Shown: positions 1-8,123 of the stretch, one piece after another
Position numbering within the stretch: the stretch's first letter is position 1
How the letters are laid out: each line of letters opens with the position of its first letter
From: Gemmatimonadota bacterium
Lineage (GTDB): Bacteria > GCA-2686955
Assembly: GCA_002686955.1 (NCBI GenBank)
Contig: NYZA01000270.1
Span: 1-16,307 of the forward strand
Direction of reading: 5' to 3'
DNA length: 16,307 bases
Position numbers and translations under genes: made by a program
Notes under the pieces: generated by a model
Databases searched by the model: none
The model's input: the letters and a program-made list of their open reading frames with translations, nothing else
What the model was told of the DNA's origin: nothing

Positions 1-965
<965 letters not shown>

Positions 966-1199
966 GGGGATCGGTCTCCGGAGGATCGCGGGGCTCTGCG
1001 GGAGGGGGAGAGTACCACGCCGATCGAGCTCGGATCGGGCGGACTCGCGTTTCGAACCCACGACGGGGGGAGGCGATATGCGAATTCTCTGCTTCGACCG
1101 CCGGAACGACGCAATCTCCACCGGCTGAGCATCGTGGCGGGGCTGGGCCGCCGGTGCTTTTGAACGGGTGCGCCGGAGGGCGCTCCCGCTCGGGGCGGG
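966..1199. other. Intergenic region upstream of the PLP enzyme
   Basis: No convincing gene is seen. Reading leftward it holds the leader of the cystathionine beta-synthase-like gene, with GGAG close to its ATG. Next to the beta-propeller stop codon, CCCGC (1185-1189) pairs with GCGGG (1195-1199) around a 5-base loop. This could be a weak terminator for the leftward operon, but no T-tract follows it. No clear -35/-10 pair was found. Confidence 0.35.
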
Positions 1200-3194
1200 T
1201 CAGGGCATGCGACCACCACGCCCGAAAGAACAGGCGCGAACCGGATCGAAAGTGAGCTCTAGCGCTGTGATGCCCACCACAACGATCTCGTCCTCGAAGT
1301 GATAGATATCCCAGGGCGTGCCGGCGAAGCCGAAATCGAGCTCCGGGCCGAGCTGCTCGAGCTCTTCGCCGGTCCAGCTCAGGGCGGTCAGCCGGTGGTC
1401 GTCGCGGTGCCCCGCGTGCGAGTCGAGGCTCGATACATGGAGCACACCGTCGAGCGCGGTGAGGTAGCCCCAGCCTCGATCGTCCGGTGGCCTCGACTTG
1501 CGATGGATGATGGTGGGGTTGGCCAGGTCGGAGATATCCCAGACCAGAAGCTCCCCGTCGATCTCGCGCGTGTAGAGGATCTCCCGAGTGTCGTCGAAAG
1601 CGTAGTCGCTGTTGCGGCGCGTCTCCACCCCGCCGACTCGCCGCAGACCGGTCTCGCGGTCGACGCGCCAGAGGAAGAAGGAGTCGATTCCGGCCTCGGC
1701 GTAGTGGTCTAGGTGGTCGCTGAGCAGCAGAGTCGCGTCGGGATCACCGGGGAAGGAGCGTGCCTCGAGGTCACGGACGTGGTGCTCCCCCAGATCGCCC
1801 ACCAGCGTCGGATGCCAGGGATCGGCCCGCACATCGAAGATCTCGCCGCTGGTGATCAGGAAGTCGTTTTGAAACCTGAGCGGCGCATCGGTGTACACGT
1901 TCGGCATTACCTCCAGCGAATCGACCAGGGTCAGGCCTTCGCGCAGATCGAGCACGTACATCCAACTCGGGTCGGTGTCGGAAAAGCCGAGATAGCCCAC
2001 CGAGTCTGAACCGGCCAGGTAGCGGGTGGAGTAGCCAAGTCCGGCCGGCTCCAGCACGGCATCGGCTCGATGGGCTCCCGAGGGCAGCCGGCGGGTCTTG
2101 TTGATCATCGGCCACTGCCCGGCCAGCGCCATCGATCCCCGCGAGAAGTAGGTGCCCACATACCCCAGAGGCTCGTGTGCGTGACGGTGCAGCGCCAGAT
2201 CGTGCCCGAAGCGGATGCAGAGAGAGTCTTCGGCCGCGGTGATCAAGCGTCCCGAGCCGAGGAAGGCCAGCCCTCTCAGTGGCGATCCGTACCCACCCTC
2301 GTGCATGATGCGGCGCGCCTCGGCTCCGGGGCCGATCTCCCAGACGATGAGGGAGTCCCGAGTCGCCGCGGCGAGACGACCCATTCCGCCACGCTCATCA
2401 TGCCAGATCGCGAGGAGCGAGACTTTCTCGATCGGGATGGTTCGGATCTGTTGCAGACGACCGGGCTCATAGGCCCGGTAGATCGCGAGGCGTTCGCTGT
2501 CCTGTGCCATGCACACCAGGTTTCGAGAGGGGCTCGAGACCATCGCACGTGCCGAGCCACCAAACACCATGTCCGTCGGCTCGACACAGCCGCCGGCACC
2601 CACCCGTGCCCCCCAGATCGCCGTTTGGCTCCCGAAGTAGATTCCTCCCATACCGTCCGCGACCATCATGACCGGGGCGAGTGAAAGCTCGGGCAGATCG
2701 GTCGCGCACGCCAGCGCGAGCTTCCTGTTCGAGTCGGCGGCAAAGCTGCGGAAAATGGACCAGTAGGGGAAGCCGTAGCCGGCATTGTCGGTGCCGCCGG
2801 CGACCAGATACGAACCGGCTTGAACCAGCGACGCGAAGCCCTGTGTGATCCGCTCGGCGAAAGCGATCCGCCGTCCGCTTTCGTACGACCAGATCGCGCC
2901 GCCGCTTTCGAGCACACGCAGCTCTCCGCCGAAACGCAGCGCGTCGCCCGCGATGCTGGGCAGCAGATGTTGCTCGATCCGCCCGGGAATGCCGTCCCCG
3001 CCGGTGATGTCGAAGCGCCGGAAGGCGCTGTCGAGCTGGAGCAGATGCTCACCGTCACCAACGAGCCAATCGTCGCTGTATGTGTCGCTGCTTTGGTAGC
3101 AACCGACCAAGGCATAGCCTGTGCTGTCGATCGGTGCGGCCAGAACAGCACTTGACGTCCCGACGAGCAGAAGGTGGGCGAACCGAGCGCGCAT
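1200..3194 (-). CDS. Secreted beta-propeller-like protein, function unknown
   Basis: A 664-residue protein. The start is set by a near-perfect AGGAGGA (3199-3205) four bases before the ATG. The N-terminus, MRARFAHLLLVGTSSAVLA followed by APID, is a typical Sec signal peptide, so the protein should be exported. The mature part is built of short beta-rich stretches such as DSLIVWEIGPG, GRLITAAEDSL, LYVGSxT-like turns and LLVWDISDLANPTII. The last of these resembles LVIVD/WD-type propeller blades. I see no catalytic motif, membrane anchor or C-terminal sorting domain. It lies directly downstream of the glycosidase-like gene; the stop of that gene overlaps this gene's ribosome binding site, so the two are probably co-transcribed and translationally coupled. 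It may bind a ligand or scaffold the partner enzyme at the cell surface. The propeller fold is inferred from repeat style only. Confidence 0.7.
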   Translation of the reverse strand: MRARFAHLLLVGTSSAVLAAPIDSTGYALVGCYQSSDTYSDDWLVGDGEHLLQLDSAFRRFDITGGDGIPGRIEQHLLPSIAGDALRFGGELRVLESGGAIWSYESGRRIAFAERITQGFASLVQAGSYLVAGGTDNAGYGFPYWSIFRSFAADSNRKLALACATDLPELSLAPVMMVADGMGGIYFGSQTAIWGARVGAGGCVEPTDMVFGGSARAMVSSPSRNLVCMAQDSERLAIYRAYEPGRLQQIRTIPIEKVSLLAIWHDERGGMGRLAAATRDSLIVWEIGPGAEARRIMHEGGYGSPLRGLAFLGSGRLITAAEDSLCIRFGHDLALHRHAHEPLGYVGTYFSRGSMALAGQWPMINKTRRLPSGAHRADAVLEPAGLGYSTRYLAGSDSVGYLGFSDTDPSWMYVLDLREGLTLVDSLEVMPNVYTDAPLRFQNDFLITSGEIFDVRADPWHPTLVGDLGEHHVRDLEARSFPGDPDATLLLSDHLDHYAEAGIDSFFLWRVDRETGLRRVGGVETRRNSDYAFDDTREILYTREIDGELLVWDISDLANPTIIHRKSRPPDDRGWGYLTALDGVLHVSSLDSHAGHRDDHRLTALSWTGEELEQLGPELDFGFAGTPWDIYHFEDEIVVVGITALELTFDPVRACSFGRGGRMP

Positions 3195-3198
3195 CTCT

Positions 3199-3205
3199 TC
3201 CTCCT
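3199..3205 (-). promoter_or_regulatory. Ribosome binding site overlapping the upstream stop codon
   Basis: AGGAGGA lies four bases before the ATG at 3194. It overlaps the TAG stop (3206-3204) of the glycosidase-like gene. This fixes the start of the beta-propeller gene and suggests that ribosomes finishing the first gene start the second. Confidence 0.8.
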
Positions 3206-6200
3206 AGAGGTGCGGAATACGCACCAGAACGATGCCGTTGTCGGATGTGGCCGGTTGCAGATCCTGCTTCCAGCGGGTGATCGGCTGGTAGTGGTTGTCG
3301 CCTTGGGTCGGGTGCCAGAAGTCGGTGTATTCCGGCGAAGATGGACAGAAGGTCTTGCTGCCCGTCATTGCACCGTAGTCGATGAATCGGGCACTCGGTG
3401 TGCCGGGCACCGACTCGGCGATCTGGCTTCCCGAGATCGCCGAAAGAACCTCGACGCTGGCTCCGCCCTCATGGCGATTCGTGTAGACCCTCACGCACTG
3501 CGACATATCGCCCTCATTGGCGCCATTCACCACCAGGATCCACGATTCGCCAGCGTCCTCAAGATGGCAAAGCTCGTAGACCCTCACCGTTTCGGCATTG
3601 GTCTCGTAGAAAAAGCCGAAGGGCGCTCCGACCTTTTGCGGCGCCTCCCCCTGCGCACGTTCATACACCGCGATGAAGGGCCGCAACGAGTTCAGCGTCG
3701 GCATGGCGTCGCTCGATACGAACGAGATCTGCGGCTCGTACCCTCTGGTGGGTGCATAGGCCTGAAGGAAGAGCCCGTTGTTCCGTCGCTGACCGGGATC
3801 GGTGTCGGCTGCCCAGTATCGTAGTGTGCGGGTCACATCGAATTCCTCCGCCCGGAACGAGTCCCACGAGCCTCCACTGCCCGGGAGGTTGTACGGGTTG
3901 AGCACCGACTTCGGGATTCTGTACTCCCTGGCGCCCGAAGCGAGGAACTGCAAGGCCAAATCGTGGCCCCCGTCGGGATGATTGAATACCGGGGTGTGGC
4001 CGGCGTTGTCAGCAAGGTTGAATCCCCACCACGTAGGATCATATGCCTCCCACTGCAAGGTATCGCCTGATGTGCCCCTCCCCGGAATGCGCGAAACATG
4101 AGTAAAAGGAACCGGGTGACCGCAGTAGGTGATGTCGCAAGCGCCGGTATTTGCGAGCTCCACATTGAACAGAGACAGCAACAAGCGCGCCGACTCGACC
4201 TTCTCGGCGTCGAAGCGCTGGGCCACGTCGTTGAACTTCATTATCCCGACTCCGCCGCAACCGTTAGAGTAATTGGCGCAGGGCATCCCCACTCGGAGGT
4301 CCTGGAACTGCTGGTGGTCACCGGAGTCTCCATTCCCATTGAACCAATTGTCGAATACCGACCATGTTCCCGAAGGCGGCTTCTCGCCCCCGCGAATCAC
4401 GATCTTGGGCGGAAGGCTCTCGAACGAGGGGTTGCCCATCAACCGCTTCTCACCTATGCGTCGCACCATCTGGTTGATCTCGGGGTAGGCGAAGAAAATG
4501 TCCGTGGCCAGGTTGTCGAAGGCGTTATCCCAGATCAGGCGGTTGTCTTCGTCGAGAATGTCCCATTCGGTGCTGACGCAGCCGGTCCCCTCCAATCGCA
4601 CCGGCGCGTTGTCGTGAGCGAGATAGCCGATGCTCCGCGAGGCCGCCGCCTGCGCCGTCATCACCCGTTGTTGGTACTCGCGGGGTGCGGGTTTGTCGCA
4701 ACGGTACGGGCGGAACTGCATCACCGGTAGCACCGCTCGCGGCCGAGCGGACTCGGGATCAGCGAAAACCTCCCCCACATAGTGATGGTAAGCGGCCGAC
4801 CAGGCCCATTGAGCGAGCAGAGGCACGTACTCGCGCGGCGAGTCGCTCGCTATTCTGATCGGATGGTAGTTCGGCATCAGCACATGGGCCATGTCGAACA
4901 TCGACCGCAGGCAGCCGTAGGGTCGCGATTCGCGGCATAGTGTGTGGCAATCCCAGTCATTGCCACCTTCCACGAGCGGTGACTGCGGATTCTCGCATTC
5001 GGAGCGCACCATGCAGGGGTCGTAGCTCTCCGGCACGCATTGCTCCTCGAAGAGGATTCCGCTGGTGTAGACGAAGAGCGGATGGAAGCTCTCCTGAACC
5101 GCCGGAATGCTCTCGTAGTGACCCATCAGATCGTGGTCGAGGGCAGTCGTGACCTTGCCGGGGGATACTTCATCCCCATAGCTCCAGCCGAGCAGAGCGG
5201 GATGGCCGTTGAACTCCTCGACCCACTCCCTCGTCAGTCCTTTCACGAAGGGCAACGGTGAGTTGGTGTTGCTCGCCGGATAGAGCGGCAACCACAAAAT
5301 CACCTTCATCCCGGCGGCCTGGGCCGCGTCGAGATAGAGCTGGGCCATCCGCTTCGTGGCGTAGGTGTTCGAGAGCTTCGGGTTGGCGATGATGGTGTTG
5401 AACTCCATGCCGCCGCTGCCGAGCGGCTCGTAACGAGCCTGAATTTCGTCCGGCAGGTAGCCCGGCCCCTTGTCGTCGATCGCACAGACCACGAAAGGCT
5501 GACCGTTGATCGCCATCCCTCCCTCCGGGTGCAGCTCGACGTGGGTGTCGAGGCCGTCGTCGGTGATCCACATCAGCTTGTCGGTCACCATTACGTCGTC
5601 GAGCCAGGCATCCTCCTCGCCCGCCTCGTCGAGAAGGCCGAATCGTACTTCGATCGACTCCGCCGCCTTGCCGAACGTGGATGTGTCGATCTCCCACTCG
5701 TACTCGGTGGGGGTCTCGGAAAGCACGATGCTCAGCCCTTCGGGGCTGAAGTCTTCCGGATCACCGGCGCTGGCGCCGCCAATGGAGTCGTAGAGCAGAG
5801 CATCCACCATCAGCTTCGCGCCTACGCTTCCCCATGCGGTAAAGGTAACCACGAAGTTCTTCTGCTCCCACTGGTGGGAGTTGATTAGCCGATCCTGCCC
5901 AGTCAGGCAGGACTCCGGATTCCGGCGGTAGGTCAGGTACTCATGGGACATTGGACCGCCGCGGACGAAGTGGATAGCGAGATCGTCGGGGTCCCCGAAG
6001 GGGTCGACTTCGTAGACGATCTGATTGCCGGCGCCTTCGTTGGCGTCGAGCACTGCATAGAGCGAGAGCCCGTAATCGATGGTTCCCCACCAGTGGACCA
6101 CATGGGGCGTCGTGGCGTAGTTGCCTTCACCACACAGATCCTCAAATACGCCGGCTTCCGGCGTATAGACGATATCGAAACCGGGGTTCTCGAGGAGATT

Positions 6201-6309
6201 GAGCAGATGCGCGGGCTGGTAGATCGGATCCGCTAGCGCGCTACCCCCCCCCTGCGAAAACCATGCCAATCACTACAGTATCGATCACACACGCGATGAC
6301 GCGTTTCAT
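3204..6309 (-). CDS. Multidomain secreted glycosidase-like protein (jelly roll, TIM barrel, DNRLRE domain) with apparent signal-peptide frameshift
   Basis: The long open frame starts at a TTG (6269) and gives 1021 residues. The biological start is probably the ATG at 6309: GGGGGA is four bases upstream and MKRVIACVIDTVVIGMVFA is a classic signal peptide. That frame runs into TAG because of nine G (6244-6252). With eight G it joins the long frame as GGGSALA-DP, a proper cleavage site, giving 1034 residues. Using TTG-frame numbering: residues 20-230 look like a carbohydrate-binding jelly roll; 240-620 a TIM-barrel glycosidase-like domain (GMKVILWLPLYP, then GHPALLGWSYGDE with a candidate acid/base Glu near 367); 675-865 a DNRLRE/CBM96-like domain (ESARLLLSLFNVELANTGA, LRYWAADTDP, SFVSSDAMPTLNSLRPFIAVYE); and the end a beta-sandwich. 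Many cysteines fit an exported protein. Substrate unknown; the GH family cannot be named by eye. Confidence 0.75.
6244..6252 (-). repeat. Nine-G homopolymer tract inside the signal-peptide coding region
   Basis: The + strand reads nine C, so the gene reads nine G. With nine, the signal-peptide frame from ATG 6309 ends at TAG right after the tract. With eight, signal peptide and mature protein are in frame. The tract therefore acts as an on/off junction, as a contingency locus or through a sequencing slip. Confidence 0.85.
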
Positions 6310-6429
6310 CTCGTCCCCCATTCAATGGAGTTGCGTTCGTCGGAGTCGCTCCCGTCTCGCGGAGACGCTCCACATTGTGTCTCGGCTGTCTCGAAGTCTA
6401 TACGAAAAGCTTCACGCGCGCGCAAGAAC
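6310..6429 (-). promoter_or_regulatory. Leader of the glycosidase-like gene with a short hairpin
   Basis: It carries GGGGGA (6314-6319) in front of ATG 6309 and a perfect 6-bp inverted repeat with a 3-base loop, CGTCTC-gcg-GAGACG (6353-6367), about 45 bases upstream of the start. The hairpin could be an operator or an mRNA leader structure. No strong -35/-10 pair is evident. Confidence 0.4.
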
Positions 6430-6656
6430 TCAGATCCGCCGGACCCGCCTCTCGATCCAGCGGCCGGGGGGCTCGTCGACGACGTGGGTGGAGTCCATCG
6501 CCAGCTCGAGTCGCGCCGCGCCGGGGCTAGACACCTGTTTGCCGTGGCGATCACCGTGCTCGACGCGGAAGAGGCCGTCATTCGCGCCATCGCCGTGAAG
6601 CCGCTCTCGGTGATTGCCGATGAGGTCGAGCTCACGCGCGCCGGAGCGGGCCCCTA
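6430..6656 (-). pseudogene. Decayed 3' end of a saccharopine-dehydrogenase-family gene
   Basis: This stretch resembles, in the same orientation, the last ~75 codons of the intact dehydrogenase at 10921-12066, including the stop codon in the same place (6432-6430). A 22-base block is identical (6471-6492 with 10962-10983), and by eye about three-quarters of positions match overall. Translation gives FTAMARMTASSASSTVIATA in one frame, against FSAMERMTAFPASIGVIAMA in the intact protein. The frame then changes to LELAMDSTHVVDE, against LELALDSTHVVDE, after a one-base deletion. A second indel lies near 6615-6630. The rest of the gene is missing, so this is a remnant and not a functional gene. Confidence 0.85.
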
Positions 6657-6729
6657 TTCGGGGCGATCGGGACGCCCGCCGAGTTCCGCCCCCGCTGCAG
6701 CGCCCGCCACGTTCCTCGAAATTCCGCAG

Positions 6730-6758
6730 TTGTCATAAGGATTTTCAAGGAATATCTT
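6730..6758 (+). promoter_or_regulatory. Sigma70-like promoter for the DUF4143 ATPase, predicting a leaderless mRNA
   Basis: TTGTCA (6730-6735) and TATCTT (6753-6758) are separated by exactly 17 bases. Transcription would start about seven bases after the -10 box, at or next to the A of the ATG at 6765. The only Shine-Dalgarno-like stretch, AAGGA (6747-6751), is 13 bases from the ATG and would lie upstream of the transcript. Confidence 0.5.
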
Positions 6759-6764
6759 ACAGCC

Positions 6765-7913
6765 ATGATCGATCGTCCTCATTCGCTGGAGCAGATCAGA
6801 GATACCTTTCGTGCCCATCCCGGCGTGGCCCTCTCCGGTCCACGGCAATGCGGAAAGACCACGCTGGCAGGAGTTTATGCAGGTAGCGAGACCCCGCGCA
6901 CATTCCTCGATCTTGAAAAGCTCGTCGATCGACGACGGCTGCGGACACCGGAACGGACCTTGGGCGCTATGCGGGGGCTCGTCGTCATCGATGAGATCCA
7001 ACGCATGCCGGCCCTATTCGAGATCTTGCGTGTGCTCTTGGATCGGCCTGGCCCGACCCGCTTCCTCATCTTGGGGAGCGCGTCGCCGGGGCTGGTCCGA
7101 GGGGTCTCCGAGACATTGGCCGGGCGCGTGGGGTTGGTCGACCTGAGTGGCTTCGGGCTGCACGAAGTCGGGGGAAAAACGCTGCCCGCGCTCTGGTATC
7201 GGGGCGGGTTCCCCCGCTCCTTCCTGGCTTCCGACGACGAGACCTCCTCGATCTGGCGAACCAGCTTCGTGCGCACCTTCCTGGAGCGGGACATCCCCCA
7301 GTTGGGCATCACCATCCCAAGCGAAACCTTGCGCCGCTTTTGGATGATGATCGCCCATTACCACGGTCAAATCTGGAACGCCTCCGAGTTCGCGCGCGCA
7401 ATAGGCGCCAGTGAAGCCACCGCCCGGCGGTATCTCGACATCCTCGGCGGTGCATACATGGTTCGAGTGTTGCCACCCTGGTTCGAGAACATCAAAAAGC
7501 GCCAAGTAAAGGCGCCCAAGATCTATGTACGCGACACAGGGCTTCTTCACACCTTGCTCGACGTTCCCTCGCGCGATGGCCTCGACGGACACCCAAAGGT
7601 GGGTGCATCGTGGGAAGGATTCGTCATCGAGCAACTCTTGGCGCGGCTGAGGCCGAGCTCCGCGTTCTTCTGGGCCACCCACGCCGGTGCCGAGCTCGAT
7701 CTGCTCCTCACCGTCAAGGGCAAACGTTACGGCTTCGAATGCAAGTACGCCGATGCCCCGGGAACGACGCGCTCCATGCGGATCGCGCTGCGCGACCTCG
7801 CGCTCGATCATCTGTGGGTGGTCTACCCCGGTGAAGACACTTACGAGCTGGATGAGCGACTTTCCGTCCTGCCGGGAAGCGACATTCCGGCGCTTGCCGC
7901 GACGCTCGGCTGA
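6765..7913 (+). CDS. AAA-type ATPase with DUF4143 C-terminal domain
   Basis: A 382-residue protein of the widespread AAA_14/DUF4143 family of cytoplasmic ATPases, whose function is poorly known. In order: Walker A GPRQCGKTT (25-33), the typical FLDLE (48-51), Walker B LVVIDEIQRMP (72-82), sensor-like LILGSAS (101-107), YRGGFPRSF (145-153), a small helix-turn-helix-like stretch NASEFARAIGASEATARRYL (206-224), and a C-terminal region with GAELDLLL (308-315) and FECKY (324-328). That last part carries the D...ExK pattern of PD-(D/E)XK nuclease folds, as seen in this family. Length is normal and the frame is intact. It stands alone on its strand between the dehydrogenase remnant and the beta-helix gene, and appears to have replaced the middle of a dehydrogenase copy. 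Such genes are often mobile or lineage-specific, but no transposase is nearby. Confidence 0.92.
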   Translation: MIDRPHSLEQIRDTFRAHPGVALSGPRQCGKTTLAGVYAGSETPRTFLDLEKLVDRRRLRTPERTLGAMRGLVVIDEIQRMPALFEILRVLLDRPGPTRFLILGSASPGLVRGVSETLAGRVGLVDLSGFGLHEVGGKTLPALWYRGGFPRSFLASDDETSSIWRTSFVRTFLERDIPQLGITIPSETLRRFWMMIAHYHGQIWNASEFARAIGASEATARRYLDILGGAYMVRVLPPWFENIKKRQVKAPKIYVRDTGLLHTLLDVPSRDGLDGHPKVGASWEGFVIEQLLARLRPSSAFFWATHAGAELDLLLTVKGKRYGFECKYADAPGTTRSMRIALRDLALDHLWVVYPGEDTYELDERLSVLPGSDIPALAATLG

Positions 7914-7992
7914 CCAGAGCGGATGTCACGGACGTCGCCGATGCCGCGCTGGTGATGCCTCTCAATGGTGCCCGGTCTGGTCCTGCTCACGG

Positions 7993-8098
7993 GGCCGCGG
8001 CCGTTCATGCTCGACTCTCGGATCACTGTGTGCCGAAATACAGATGCTCGAAAACGCACTCGACATCGAGACCGCCCGGCGTTACTGTTTTGCGCATC
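7993..8098 (+). repeat. Diverged copy of the dehydrogenase 5' end and beta-helix leader (pairs with 12022-12146)
   Basis: Shared blocks occur in the same order in both places: GGCCGCGG then CATGC-CG, TCGAAA, CGACAT-GAGA, CCGCCCGG, GTTAC followed by TGTT, and GC-CATC just before the beta-helix start. In the second copy the left part is the 5' end of the intact dehydrogenase and the right part is the leader between the divergent genes. Here only traces remain. The rest of 7914-8123 holds no gene. Confidence 0.55.
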
Positions 8099-8112
8099 GT
8101 CAACCACTATCG

Positions 8113-8120
8113 AAGGGGGA
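8113..8120 (+). promoter_or_regulatory. Ribosome binding site that decides the beta-helix start
   Basis: AAGGGGGA ends three bases before the ATG at 8124. It favours this ATG over the longer in-frame start at 7965, whose extra 53 residues lack any signal-peptide character. Confidence 0.7.
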
Positions 8121-8123
8121 TCC

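Noticed and set aside
7014-7811. 265-residue reading on the - strand
   Set aside because: It is a shadow of the DUF4143 ATPase, whose frame has clear family motifs.
6765-7913. ATPase as part of a toxin-antitoxin or phage-defence operon
   Set aside because: It stands alone, with no partner gene on either side on the same strand within an operon-like distance.
7965-8123. Longer start for the first beta-helix gene at 7965
   Set aside because: The 53 extra residues are not signal-like, and a good ribosome binding site and signal peptide mark the ATG at 8124.
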